Source: Paralithodes platypus (taxonomy: Eukaryota; Arthropoda; Malacostraca; Decapoda; Lithodidae). Taken from it: a stretch of DNA of 64,000 nucleotides. Positions 20,984 to 33,419 of this stretch are shown in pieces. The translations under genes were made by a program, and so were the position numbers. Every line of letters starts with the position of its first letter. Position 1 is the stretch's first letter. The stretch spans positions 48,045,302 through 48,109,301 of the forward strand of contig CM064509.1 in assembly GCA_032716605.1 (NCBI GenBank). Reading direction: 5' to 3'. Below the pieces are notes generated by a model, which saw nothing but the letters and a program-made list of their open reading frames with translations, ran no database searches and was not told the DNA's origin.

Positions 20984-22029
20984 CAATCGCGCTAAGAAGT
21001 GATGACTCAGTTTTTCTAATGCTCGGACAAAAGTCTCCATATCTGGCTACCGCTGGCAACTCTCCACTGCAACTCGGAGCCCGGTATTTTTCTAATTTAT
21101 ATCTATAGGTCTCTGGATATTCCCCATAGTTGGTCTACTGACAAAATTAACCTATTAATGCCCTCTAAAATATATTTATGTTGTAGTTTGAATACATATA
21201 AGTAAGGTTTGTTTTCAATTTTTAATTTGAATAATGAAAGTAGTTATATTCCATGCGCTATCTAGCATGTTACATTCCCAGGGACTGAAGGCCTACGGTC
21301 CGCCTAGTGCCTACCGCGGCCGCCTGCAAGAGTGTCAGTCACTGTCAGGATATGAGGGAGAGTGAGTCTCTTCTGCTTTTATATCCACTTTTGTCCTTTA
21401 CTACCTGCCTTTCCATCTTCCGTTCTTATATGGCAGTCCCTATGGGTTATCACATATTTTATAAGTTAAATTTAAACGTCTGTCTATACAAATTACAAGC
21501 TGTTCTCGAGAATTCAAGCTTTTTCACAAAATATACTGGAAATACTTCTATTTTCCAGGCAGAATGTCGTATCGTATCGCTTAGAAAATTAAATGTTGAA
21601 AAAAATACTGTTATATGTTTATTTACATGATTTATTGACACTCATGGTTTGAATATAACTTTTAACTGTTGATTATAATTTAACGAGATACTCTTCTCCC
21701 AATATTGTTTGTGTAAAAACTAATATTAGCGTTAAGGACTTACTCCGCATTTTAATCCTGAATCTAGTGAGCGAAATACTACGAGTTTCACATTATTTCG
21801 TTCGGCTTAGTCTGAAATTCGTATTATTTGTTTTTCCTCTCAAATAATGAGAGAAATATATTGCAACAATACTTTTATATCGTGTTTTCGGTATTTTTTC
21901 CTCATCTACAGTTCTCCCCGGTGTGTAATAAATTAAATTAATGAATATAGTAGAGCCTCAATTGTTGCCAGATAGCACTTTCTGAACGAAAGGTACTGGG
22001 AATCGAGTCATGATTTCTTAGCGCGATTG
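20984..22029. mobile_element. Element Y: TA-flanked non-autonomous DNA transposon
   Basis: 1,046 bp. The left end CAATCGCGCTAAGAAGTGA and the reverse complement of the right end CAATCGCGCTAAGAAATCA match 23 of 25 bases through ATGACTC. TA flanks both ends (20982-20983, 22030-22031), and the right TA is also the left TA of element X copy 2. The ORF 21307-21630 (107 aa) has no recognisable motif. Tc1/mariner-type by target site; no transposase seen. Confidence 0.75.
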
Positions 22030-22925
22030 TACAGTCTACGACAGAACTGCTGTCATGGCCTGAGGCAATGTATTAGTTCACTTATCTTTTAATAGATGGC
22101 TCTTTAATCACTTCTAATAAAAGGAGGCGGGGTTAATATAGAGGTTGGAAGGAGGAGGAGTCAAATGTGTGTGTGTGTGTGTGTTCGAGAACAGCACGCA
22201 GAATAAGTTTATTTTAACATAACACACAGGCTATATTATTAGATTAACCCATGCCGGATCACAAATAAGTAACACAAATCAGGTGTTGCGTTATTTATGG
22301 AATTTAAACAGACAATCAGTTTATATCTTTGGCACTTCCCATTCCCCCTCCTCCCCCTCTCCCTTTCACCCCAACTCTCCCTCTTCACTCGCTTTCTCTA
22401 CCCTCTCTCCCACCTATCTCTCTCTCTCTGCAGGACTAAAAACAATACCTGTCAAAGGGCGGAGGAACTTTTTAGTCATCGGCCATCTAGCAACTTCATG
22501 GTAATTATTTGCCTTACGGTAATTTTTTGCCATGGTGGATTAATTGGATAATGCCATAGCCTTTGTACCAAGGTCTTCCTTTGTCTGTTTTCATCCATCC
22601 CTGCTGGTATGGTGCTATTACAGCGCTCTTTCTATCACAACATTCTTCTGTTTTTTTCCTTAAGGTGGTACAGCAGGCTGATAAGGAAGACTTAAAGTTT
22701 GGTGGATTTCCTAGGAGTATTGTCCTTCTTTTCTGCTATCTCTCTGCATTTCTTTAAAATCCACCATTACTGTTCCCTCTTGGATATGGTGTCCTTGGGG
22801 GTTGATTCGCCTTGCCCAGATGTGATGGTTCCTTCTGGGTCGACTCCTATATATCCATCCATTTTTCATATTATATGGTTTGCTTCTTTCAATTATATAT
22901 GTTTTTGTTTGCTCTTTTATCCGGT

Positions 22926-22949
22926 GATATAGAATTAAATCCCGGTCCT
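22926..22949 (+). other. 2A-like ribosome-skipping motif
   Basis: Codons for D-I-E-L-N-P-G-P match the 2A consensus D-(V/I)-E-x-N-P-G-P exactly and are preceded by a hydrophobic/Leu-rich stretch (FLFALLSG). 2A-like sequences are known at the N-terminus of ORF2 in some CR1/L2-type LINEs. Activity here is inferred from the consensus only. Confidence 0.75.
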
Positions 22950-23124
22950 CATAGACCTAATCATCCTGCGAGAAGAAGTTGCTGTATTCTGTATTCTAAC
23001 ATCCGTGGACTTCATAAGAACATTAAAGATCTTACTATGGCATCAGTGGATTATGACATTGTCTTTTGTTCCGAAACTCTTGTTTCTGACCATAGACACA
23101 TTTCAGAACTGCTCATACCTGGCT

Positions 23125-23612
23125 TTAACCCTTCTTTAGCGGCCTATGCGGTTTATTTATATGTACCGCCCAGCGGGGTGTTTTTAGCCAAAAGAGGGCT
23201 GTTTACGTGATCATTTTCATGCCTAAATAAGACCCAGAACGTAAAACAAGTATCTATCCCTGAAAGGGCATAAACAGAGCTTTCGAATGACACCATAACG
23301 ATCCTTGTATGATGGATAGTTTTCTTGCAATAACCGTGCAACGCGAGTGCAAAAAGCATGTAATTCGGTACTTTCCCCATATAATTCAGTATGTAGCGAG
23401 TGAGAGAGGGAGGAGGGAGCTGAGATTCGTGTCAGTAGGTTCGCCGCGGTGGTCTGGAGCAGTCATACGCTCGCTAGTCTCCTGCCACCACTTGTCTCTC
23501 TCTCTCAGCAACATTACGTGCTGAAATTGCCACTCGACCTATGTCGAGCGCCGCCACATAGTCCAGCTTTATTAAAAACGACTTATGTGGTGAGCCGCTT
23601 TTTAAGGGTTAA
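23125..23612 (+). mobile_element. TTAA-488 MITE, copy 3
   Basis: Exactly 488 bp, TTAA at 23125-23128 and 23609-23612, inside the LINE D endonuclease between IPGF and NKPLL. Removal with one TTAA rejoins the frame. Nearly identical to copies 1, 2 and 4. ORFs 23153-23380 and 23309-23524 are internal shadows. Confidence 0.9.
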
Positions 23613-24899
23613 TAAACCACTTCTTATTCGCCGTGACTCTCTTCCTCGTGCTCGTGGAATGAGTTTATACATCCGATCTGGCTATTATGCCCAGCCTTTG
23701 ACGAAATTTCTTTGTGGTTGCCACGAGATCCAGTTGGTTAAAGTTTCCAGTAAATATCATAACCACTACATTTTTAGCCTATATAGAAATCCTGATGCCA
23801 ATAACAATCTATATGACTGTCTTTTAAATGCCTTGGCATTAATTCAGTCTGTTGATGTCAAGTCATCTTTCGTTTTTGTTGGGGATGTTAATGCACATCA
23901 TAAAGAGTGGCTGAACTCGGTCTCTCCAACAAATAGAAATGGTCACGCTGCCATGGATTTTGCTAATTTGTCTGGGTGTGAGCAGTTGATTGCTGGACCT
24001 ACACATATTTCTGGAAACTGTCTTGATCTCGTCTTAACAGATGCTCCTGGTGTTGTGGAGACTGCAGTTCTTGCTCCTGTAGGTACTTCTGACCATAATG
24101 CTGTAACCTGTAAAATCAATCTTTAATTTACTGTGCCAGATATCATTATATCTCGTAAAGTCTATCTTAAATCTCGAGTTAATTGGGAAAATGTATGTGA
24201 TGATGTTACCAATATCCACTGGAATCACATACTAAGATCTGATGACCCTGTTTCATCCCTCAATAACTCTCTCTTAGACATCCTGCAAAGAAGAGTCCCT
24301 TCTAAGTTAATCAAATCCCGTATTAAAGATAAAGCTTGGTTCAATGACGACTGTAAGCGTGCATATAATAACAAGCAGGCTGCATATCACCGCTGGAGAC
24401 GTAATCGAACCCAGTTGCTTTGGGATGACTATGTACATCTTCGGTCTGTTGCGCAGAGAGTATATAGTACAGCCGAGAGGGATTACAATTCCCATTTGCA
24501 GGAAGTTCTCGCAGGTGCTACTCAGCCACATAAATGGTGGGCCTCACTTAAGGCATCACTATTTGGAATTGACTCCACCATGCCTCCACTTCGTGATTCT
24601 GATGGTTCTATCTTTATTGATCCATTAACTAAGGGTAATATGCTTTCTAATATTTTCATAGGTAAGCAGAGTGATCAGGAATTGCAATTGCCCTTGACAT
24701 GTTTCCCTAGTCCTAATCTAAAGTCGATAGCATTCAAATCAGCTGAATTTATTGGATCTTGTCACTTATGGTGGGATTGACCCAGATGGATTTTTTCCTC
24801 TCTTCTTTAAGAAGATTGCTGTTGTCTTAGCACCTAAATTGGCTATAGTATTTAGGTTGCTCTTGAAATCTGGTAGTTTTCCTCTTTGCTGACGAAAAG

Positions 24900-26223
24900 C
24901 TAGCAATACTCCAATTCCGAAGGGAGCTACTGCTTCGTCATCCCCATCTGAGTATCGTCCTATATCCATAACGCCTATTCTCTCGAAGATCTTTGAAAGG
25001 CTTTTAGCTAGACGCCTTTCTTCATACTGTAATCGTCTTGATATAATACCCAATTCACAGTTTGGTTTTCGCAAAGGTTTGGGTACTTGCGATGCGCTTT
25101 TAACTTTATCTCAAGATCTTCAGTCTTCGTTGGACAAAGGGTATGAATCTCATGTTGTGGCTATTGATTTTAGTTCTGCTTTTGATCTTGTTAATCATAA
25201 AGCCCTTTTATATAAGCTGCAACTTTATGGTATTGGTGGTAGTCTTTTATATATTTTTAAAGATTTTTTGACAGACAGGTCTCAGCATGTTGTTGTTGAT
25301 GGGTGCACTTCTGTTTCTGTGCCTGTTGTTTCGGGTGTTCCACAGGGCAGTGTGCTTGGGCCTCTGTTTTTCATTATTTTAATTGCTTGCTTGTGCTCTG
25401 AGCTTGAAAATAAACTAGTTTCTTATGCCGATGACATAACTTTATACTCATCAATTCCATCTCCAGAGAGTAGAATCGAAGTTGCAGCATCTCTAAACAG
25501 GGACTTGGCTAAGATTACCTCTTGGTGTGAACTTTGGGGTATGAAGCTTAATGCTAAGAAAACTCACTCCATGATAATCAGTAGATCACGTACTTTGGCT
25601 CCTCCTCATCCTTGTTTGCATGTTTATGGTGAACAAATTGAGGATGTGTCAGGTTTGTGTTTGCTTGGAGTGACTCTCGATCCTAAGTTGACATTTGAGA
25701 AGCATATTCGTTCCTTGTCTTCTACTATTGCTCAAAAGATTGGTTTACTTCGCAAGTGTTATAAAACATTCGCTTGTGAAACCACAGTCATAAAAAAAAT
25801 TTATGCTTTTATTTTGCCTCATTTTGAGTACTGCTCTCCTGTTTGGAACTCGGCTGCTGACTGTCATTTGAAATTGCTTGATAAAGCTCTTATTCTATTA
25901 AATTTATTCTCCCTGCACTATCTTTTGATCTTCATCATCGGCGTCGGGTTGGTGCCCTTAGTCTTTTATTTAAAAAAATTAACAATACTCAGCATCCATT
26001 GCATAGTGTTTTACCAGAACCTTTTATTCCAATTCGCGCAACAAGATTTACGAGGAGTCTTAATGACCTTGCCATGACTCCAATTAATGTTTCTACATCT
26101 CAGTTTTCTCGGTGTTTTATTCCTTCAATGATTCCCTTTTGGAATCATTTGCCAAACGAGGTTGTACAGTCAACCCATATCTCAGCTTTTAAGTCCAGAG
26201 TTAATGTTTTTTTACAGAAGTAA
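24900..26223 (+). pseudogene. LINE D reverse transcriptase
   Basis: From about 24900 a frameshifted start reads NTPIPKGA and SPSEYRPISITPILSKIFE. The long frame to 25900 reads FGFRKGLGTCDALLTL, VAIDFSSAFDLVNHKAL (first Asp), SGVPQGSVLGPLFFIILI and SYADDITLYS (Asp pair). These are followed by the thumb, LLGVTLDPKLTFEKHI and PHFEYCSPVWN. After a frameshift near 25900 the C-terminus (FIPSMIPFWNHLPNEVVQS) ends at 26223. Jockey/CR1-group organisation. Confidence 0.8.
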
Positions 26224-26460
26224 ATTTTGTTTTTAATCATGATTTGCTTTTATTCATTTTAGAATGGTGTTTTAATTGACAAACTGATCTTTTCTTCTGG
26301 GCTCTCTAACTACTGTAGCCCTTTTCCTTTTTCTTAGTTGTCTTAGTCTCTCTCCAGTGCTTACGGGTATTTTGTGGGGATTCATCTTTTATAGGTGTAT
26401 CTGCACCCTGTTGGGAGGCTTAGACAGCTTCTATAATAATAATAATAATAATAATAATAA

Positions 26461-26591
<131 letters not shown>

Positions 26592-26698
26592 CGTAAATGA
26601 TACCCTCTAAAATACGCAGATTAATAATATGCAATTGTTTTGAATTTACATATACATAATAAATGTTAGGGATGACTAAAATAACTAACATATATTGA

Positions 26699-26772
26699 TT
26701 AGGAATAGGATAACTAGCGGGGCAGCGAACAACACCTGTTGCTTGCTGCCTCGCTAGTTATCCTATTCCTAC
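26699..26772. repeat. Palindrome in element X copy 2
   Basis: Counterpart of 15858-15931, still able to pair along about 29 bp although individual arm bases differ from copy 1. Confidence 0.85.
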
Positions 26773-27108
26773 TTAAGCTACGATTCCCGAAGAACACGTC
26801 TATATTTGTTTGTATATATATTAAGTGTAACAATAACACTTAGGATTCAAGTTATTTGTGTTGGCTCAAGGAATAAGTTGAATAATACATATACTTATGA
26901 CCTCCCACAATTTGTAATGTTTGGGGAGACGGCGCTTCAACCTCTCTCCTCTGTCCATCACATGCAAGCACCAACCCACCCACACCCACACCCACACAGG
27001 ATACAAAACACACACACACTCACACCCGATAACATAAAACGCACATCACACACATGATCACATACAACGTAATGGGCACAAATCACTCACACATGATAAC
27101 ATAAAACG

Positions 27109-27141
<33 letters not shown>

Positions 27142-27427
27142 TGGTCCAGGCAAACTAGAAAATGTATTAGCATTAGTGAGGAAATGCTGCTGTCTTCAGT
27201 GCGTGCCATGGCCATCCTGAGCCTTACGACGTATACAGACTAATAACACACATAACAAAGCCACTACAACAACTTTGTCTCTCTCCAACAACCCTTCTCC
27301 CCTCTCTACACTCTTCAGACAATAGGAAAAGTAGAAAGTAGCTACGAGGTGCCGTAGTAAAGGCTTATCCTTCAATACCTTCACCTGACCTGACCCAATC
27401 CGGGGTTTAGCTGGTCCACAAGGGTGT

Positions 27428-27645
27428 GTGACATGAACCCAATAGAGAATTTGTAGGCCATCATGTCATGGAGTGGAATGTGGTCCAGGATAAGATTGGA
27501 AAGGACGGGAAGAGTGGGATCAGCAGGAGGCAGGGAGGGGGGGGGGGGGGAGTCCGTCGCCGCCCTAATATAAGTTGGACAATTTTGTAATCAGCTCCAA
27601 CGAGAATACAGGAGGTAGTTGATGTAGCTTGTGGGTGGAGATCAT
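27428..27645 (+). pseudogene. Tc1/mariner transposase relic in X copy 2
   Basis: Same remnant as 16626-16831: the DMNPIENL motif, here with a TAG stop in place of the following Trp codon, then a G-rich insert and the APTRIQEVVDVACGWRSY-type end. More decayed than copy 1. Confidence 0.7.
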
Positions 27646-29052
27646 ATTGATTGAATAAATATAAATTGTAAATGTTTATGGAATGGAAGTATATAGTAAA
27701 GGTGAGGCAAGTAATCAAATTTACCCTAGTGATACGACCTACGCCAAGGCCGATTTTACACTCCAGGTACCCAGTTTACATTTAAGAACCCTTTATATAT
27801 ATAATATAATGTGTGTGTGTTTCCAGTGTTCACCATAACATAATGATGGTGAAATAATACATATTAAATTAAATTCAAGGAAACATACACAGAGCTATAG
27901 TATAATTTTAATTATGTTTGGAGGATAATTTAAACAATCCTAAGTAAAAATATAAAAGCCTAAACAATTTATATCAATTTTAAAACAACATAACCAGATT
28001 GCTTGGATTAACGTTAATTGTTCAATTCGATGACTTACTTTATAGTAAATCATTACAATGGGTAGCGCCGAACTGTTCACTGATAATGGGAAGCCACAGT
28101 AATTAAGCTAGTAATTAAGAATCCACTGAGAAATGTATAATGCAATAATCATAGCGTGTCATATTACATGTTAAGGTAGATTATGAATTGGTCAACCACA
28201 GTGCTGTGAATAGTGGTATGGAAGAAAACAAATATTTTCTCTAATATCAACATTTGTTTTAATTACAAAGAAACACGTTTCGGCTCATAAAGTGTTTTCT
28301 CTAACTGAGCCGATATTATCTTGTCTTTATGATATATATATTTGGTTATAATTTGGTCCAAGCTAGATTACAATGTGATCCAACTGGTCTTGATGCGTGG
28401 ATTGTAACATCCCGTTTCAATTACTTATATATTTATACGAATGTTCAAACTAACCAGGACTCTAAGGTTGGCAACTTTGAGTGTTTTGCAACGGAGCATA
28501 TCTATTTATTTTCTATAACACATTGTATAAGGTAAAGAATAGAATACGAGTTAATAATTGAGAATCAGTAAAGGTAAAAAGAACAGTATTATTAAAACAC
28601 CAAAGTCATTTTTATGGACAGCTTTGAGCACGATGATGAGGACAATTATATACTCGGTTAGGAGAGAGAAGGGGGAGAGAAAAAGAGAGAAGGGGGAGAT
28701 AGGGGAAGGCAGCAGAGAGAAGGGGAGGAGGGGGGAATGGGAAGTTCGAAGGATAGAACCTTGATTGTCTGTATATTAAATTCCATAAATAACGCAACAC
28801 CTGATGTGTGTTACTTATTTGTGATCCGGCATGGGTTAATCTAATAATATAGCTTGTGTGTTATGTTAAAATAAACGTATTCTGCGTGCTGTTCTAGAAC
28901 ACACACACACACACATTTGACTCCTCCTCCTTCCAACCTCTATATTAACCCCGCCTCCTTTTATTAGAAGCGATTAAAGGGCCATCTATTAAAAGATAAG
29001 TGAACTAACACATTGCCTCAGGCCATGACAACAAGTTCTGTCGTAGACTGTA

Positions 29053-29690
29053 CATTAAGACATTGGCCATTGTTAGTAGGTTTGGTGTACACGGTAGTTT
29101 TGAAGCCGTGGTCGTGGAGGGAGACAAGGAGGTCGAGGAAGGGTAGATGTCCATCGGTGGTTTCTTCGTATGTGAAGTTGAGTCCGGAGGCGGCCATGAA
29201 GCGCTGCTGTAGGTCCCTGAGTTCGCCCAGGTCCTTCACCCGCACGAAGATATCATCGATGTACCTGCAGTAGACAGTGGGCCGGTGGGCAGCCAGGAGT
29301 TCCTCTTCGATAGTTCCCATGAAGAAATTGGCGAACAGGACCCCCAGGGGGCTTCCCATCGCTACACCGTCGATTTGCTGGTACATATTCCCGCGGGGGC
29401 AGAGGAAAGGGGACTCCTTGGTACATAGTTCCAAGAACGTCTTCAGGGCCTTCTCTGGGATGTCCAGGGGGGGCATATTAGGGCAGTGGTAAACTCGACG
29501 TAGGATAAAATCTATGGTCTTGTCAACGGGCACGTTGGTAAACAAACTCTCTACGTCGAGGGAGGCGATGATGTGGTCGTTAGCTGGGGGGGCATCTCGT
29601 AGAATTTCTAGGAAGTCATAAGCAGAGTTGAGGTTGTATTGCCGAGGAACAAAAGGGGTGAGGAGTTCTTTCAGGGCCTTCGCGGCGCTT
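29053..29690 (-). pseudogene. Penelope-like element 1, inverted RT half
   Basis: Minus-strand frame with Penelope-type reverse transcriptase motifs: KELLTPFVPRQYNLNSAYDF, SLDVESLFTNVPVDKTIDFI (first Asp), QQIDGVAMGSPLGVLFANFF and YCRYIDDIFV (Asp pair). It continues to DGHLPFLDLLVSLHDHGFKT and stops at NNGQCLN, where element X copy 2 begins. It faces the plus-strand half at 29692 head to head, and the two overlap in content (ASGLNFTYE to NGQCLN). The 29018-29545 frame itself has no stop. Confidence 0.85.
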
Positions 29691-29691
29691 C

Positions 29692-30770
29692 ATGGCCGCC
29701 TCCGGACTCAACTTCACATACGAAAAAACCACCGATGGACATCTACCCTTCCTCGACCTCCTTGTGTCCCTCCACGACCATGGCTTCAAAACTACCGTGT
29801 ACACCAAACTTACTAACAATGGCCAATGTCTTAATGGGGAAAGTGAATGCCCTAAACGATACCTACAGTCCACCATCGCCGCCTATGTCAGGAGAGCCCT
29901 CACCCATTGCACCACCTGGAATGACACACACAATGAACTGGAAAGGCTCACCCAGGTCCTAGTCAACAATGGGTATTCCAACACTGACATCACCAATGCC
30001 ATCAACCACCACCTAGAAAAATGGTACAAACAAGACCCCCCTAGCACCAACCCGGCCAATGACATTACATTTTTCTACAGAAACTACATGTCTTCCGACC
30101 ACACAACAGACGAATCCATTATGAAAGAAATAATTAACAAAAACGTCCTCCCCACCAACCCTGACAATAAAATCAAACTCATTATTTACTACAAATCTCC
30201 TAAGACCTCCAACCTTGTCCTCCGTAACCGCCCCATTTCCACCAACCAACCGAAAGACGATCATGTGACATACCAGCATATTTGCACCTCTGGGGACTGT
30301 GGACCCCTATCCTATGTTGGAATGACACAGACTCGCCTTTCCCGTCGACTAACCCTCCACCTTCAATCTGGCGCTATGAAAAATCACTATCAAGCCCCCC
30401 ACCATCTTGCCCTAACTCGCGCCGACCTAGACAAACAAACCACCATACTCGACAAAGAATCAGACCCCAGAAGACTAGCTATTTTAGAAGCTCTATACAT
30501 CCAAACACTCAACCCCAGCATCAACAACCAAACACAAGACCTTCAAATTCTTCCTTCAGGCAAGCGCTACAGGCATGCTGCCCCCCCCCCCCCCCCCTCC
30601 TCTCGCCCCGCGCCCCCCTCCCTTACGCTTCCACACTCAGCACACAACTGACAACACCAACCAATCACAGCCACCCACAGCCAACAACCAACCACCGATA
30701 AGATTTAGTGCCCATCTCGCGAATAGACTGCCTTCCACCAATGAACAGCCACCACACATCCAGTAGCTCC
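29692..30770 (+). pseudogene. Penelope-like element 1, plus half with GIY-YIG endonuclease
   Basis: An open frame of 319 residues (29692-30651). It starts in the RT tail (MAASGLNFTYEKTTDGHLPF), runs through the thumb/linker (IAAYVRRALTHCTTW, FFYRNYMSSDH), and reaches a GIY-YIG nuclease: HICTSGDCGPLSYVGMTQTR with the YVG form of the motif, RRL...H, and ILEALYIQTLNP supplying the catalytic Glu. A Pro-rich tail follows. GIY-YIG fused to RT is diagnostic of Penelope elements. 5'-truncated at 29692. Confidence 0.85.
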
Positions 30771-30784
30771 GCCCACCTCCCTCT

Positions 30785-31545
30785 ACTTGATCCTCGAATT
30801 TTGTATAAATATGATGCTTTGTCCCACAGTAATGTACGCAGACGATGTGACGCAAATAATAAGAGCAGACACAATAGACGCATTGACAAACAAAGCTCAA
30901 AGAGAACTTGACAAAGTAGCACAATGGGAGCAAAAATGGCGGATTCAGGCTCATCCTCAAAAATCACACGTCACATACTTTGCCAAGGGACATCTCCGCC
31001 CAAGACCCTTATTCCAGAACTCCCGAGCACCTGTCCCTAACCGCACACAAATAAATGTCTCTCCCACAAACAAAGTACTCGGCCTCACATTCGACAAAAA
31101 CATCCGATTCCACAAACAAGCACAAACTTCCATTGCCATTGCATCAAAATCACTACAAACCATCTATCGTTTCAGAAATGCCTCAATAAAAACCAAGCTT
31201 CACTTATACAAAGCACTTATAAGACCTCTTTTGTGCTACGTCCCACTCAGCATTTCACTTTCGGCCCCTACCAACCAACTAAAATATCAAAGAATACAAA
31301 ATAAAGCACTGAGGTGGATGTTCGGGACTCAGTGGTATGAGTTCCAGACGGCACAACATCTTCACAATCTAGCCCACATCCCCCCTCTAAATACTTATTG
31401 GCAGCAATTAGCAGAAAAACAAATGATAAAACTTGAGACCTTTCATGATAACTTCATCCAAATTTTCAACATAATTTTACACCGCCCCATGTCAAACCTC
31501 CTTCACCCCAACAACAGAGAGGCACCCATTCCAATATTCACTTAA
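30785..31545 (+). pseudogene. LINE G: jockey-like RT C-terminal half
   Basis: A 252-residue frame starting at the active-site block VMYADDVTQIIRADTID (Asp pair), then WEQKWRIQAHPQKSHVTYFA, VLGLTFDKNIRFHKQ and LYKALIRPLLCYVPLS, ending at 31545. This arrangement is that of jockey-type LINEs. 5'-truncated right before YADD; no endonuclease or finger domain. The following 31546-32110 is C/A-rich, without a gene, and may be its 3' UTR. Confidence 0.75.
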
Positions 31546-32132
31546 AATCAGGATTGGTAGAGGAGGTGGGTCATGCCGGCTCGTCCACAGTCCAGCCTCC
31601 CTACCACTCCTGACCTAGATTCCTAGCTTCACTTCCCATTAAAATGTATAATTTCACAGACAAAGTACAAGACAACAACCTTTTAACGTAACTCCTATAA
31701 TAATAACAGTACAGCCTTCTTACAGGTTCTGCCACTGACAAACTTCCCCAGCAGTACCCCTTTTGACTCAATGCCACCCAAAATTACCTCCCCCTATACC
31801 ATTTTCGAATACTACCACCCAAAAATACAACCCCAAAACATGCAAGCACTTTCGATCTTATACCATCCAAAATTAACTTGCTCCCCATCCCTTGCCCCCT
31901 TCTTGGCAAGCCATCCTGAATCACTAAAGTAACTTCTCCAACTAAATCAACTCAACCCCAGCTCAATTATTCAACTCACGCACGTTGGGTCAAGCCCCGA
32001 CACCCTATTTCTCCCACTATTATCACTGTCTCTCCTACTTAACCAATAAAAACTTCCCTTCTTTCACCCTCACCCACCTTTTCTATATTCATTCATTCAT
32101 TCATTCTATTCTAATCATTACCTCTCCATTCC

Positions 32133-32168
32133 CTGAAGATGCAAGATGTTTACTTGTGAAACGTTGGA
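32133..32168 (+). ncRNA. Hammerhead-ribozyme-like motif
   Basis: Reads C-CTGAAGA, then a GCAAG / CTTGT stem with a 7-nt loop, then GAAACG. CTGANGA and GAAA are the two core strands of a hammerhead. Penelope-like elements are known to carry hammerheads in their terminal repeats, and two Penelope loci flank this one. The third strand and flanking stems were not verified. Confidence 0.4.
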
Positions 32169-32305
32169 TCCACCATGAATTTTGCTAACCTTTTGTACCT
32201 CATCTCTGAACCCCCGAGGAAAATTGTTAGAACCATTGAAAGCTGTAACAATAAAATCTTGAATGCTGAAACTGCTATTGGTTTTAACCTCGTCTGTTTA
32301 AAAGA

Positions 32306-32376
<71 letters not shown>

Positions 32377-32409
32377 TATATATATATATATAACTGTATA
32401 TATTATATA

Positions 32410-32464
<55 letters not shown>

Positions 32465-32470
32465 TGTATA
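32306..32470. repeat. (TA)n microsatellite
   Basis: Two long TA tracts with short interruptions. ORFs of Tyr/Ile repeats across it are artefacts. Confidence 0.95.
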
Positions 32471-32474
32471 TATA

Positions 32475-33395
32475 AGGAATATGAAGACCAAAGCGAACAG
32501 GAACATATTTGTTTATTGGCAACGTTTCAACACTAATTTTGCGTCATTATCAAGCCTAAAAAAGAGAAAGAATAAAACCTATCGTGAATATCATAAAATC
32601 ATCACATGTTAAAATTGAAAATGTATTCAAAAGATAAAATTAACGAAAATATAGCTAAGGTTCATTACGTTAAGAAATTAAAAGTAGAGATTTTTGATAA
32701 GTGAAAAAGGAATAAAAGAGTGAGAATAATGTAAACAATGATAATTAATGTTAGGCAAAATAAAGATAGATGAGGGCGGCGAATTTAAAAGTCAAGGAGT
32801 GAAAGGAGCGGGGTCGACTAAAATAAGGAAACAGGAGTACAAATGGGCACATATATCTATTTAAACATATGCCTACACGTACCAGCACAAGACACTAAAA
32901 GCAGAGGAGGGGCGTGGAGGTCTCGTGGGTGCCTAGAGACGGGCGGAGGTGGTGGGTGAGGAGGGACTCAGCTGTCACACGTGTCATGTCGTCTGTTGCA
33001 GTGAACAATATGGTAAAATCCTGGCTATTTATAGTATGATCTGAAGTTTCGCTGTGGTTTCGGATAGCAGAATATGATGGCTTTGACAAAGGGAAATTGA
33101 TACGGTAAGATCGACCCTTGTGTTCTGAGATCCTCGTTGAACGTTGGCGTTTGGTTTGATCAATATACGTAGCATTACAGCTACTACACTTGTACTTATA
33201 TACAACTGAGGATTGTAGAACACAAGGGATACGATCTTTAACTTTGAACAGCTGGGAGATTGTAATTTGAGGCTTGAATATTACCCTTAATGAAATATGA
33301 GGAAAAAACTCAGAGATCAGTCTTTGAAGACTGTGTTTTAGTGCGAAACTTTGCTTACCAAGAAAGGGGCAGGAAAAATACAAAGGGGCCTTATT
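32475..33395 (-). pseudogene. Penelope-like element 2, inverted arm
   Basis: The minus-strand frame 33383-32895 reads CPFLGKQSFALKHSLQRLIS, ISQLFKVKDRIPCVLQSS and VVYKYKCSSCNATYI, the zinc-finger plus GIY-YIG nuclease segment with YID in place of the usual YIG. RISEHKG, SAIRNHSETSDHTI and a C-terminus STPLLCF follow. The 3' UTR runs to a GAAACGTTGCCAATAAA motif near 32510 and a (TA)n tract. The RT domain is missing. It mirrors 33420-34230. Confidence 0.8.
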
Positions 33396-33419
33396 GACTG
33401 TAGTGATTTTTGGCGAGGG

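Larger units (their letters stand above)
22812..24780 (+). pseudogene. LINE D leader and APE endonuclease (MITE-interrupted)
   Basis: The leader MPRCDGSFWVDSYISIHFSY is followed by a hydrophobic segment (about residues 21-37) and the 2A-like motif. The endonuclease starts CCILYSNIRGLHKNIKDL, with CSET as the metal-binding Glu motif. It breaks at the MITE (23125) and resumes at 23613 with NKPLLIRRDS. VFVGDVNAHHKEW and the APVGTSDHNAV catalytic His block are visible. An in-frame stop follows KINL at 24126; the linker continues (FNDDCKRAYNNKQAAYHRWR) to 24780. Confidence 0.8.

Noticed and set aside
32150..32612. Tyr/Ile-repeat ORFs; also 55131-55400
   Set aside because: Translations of (TA)n tracts.
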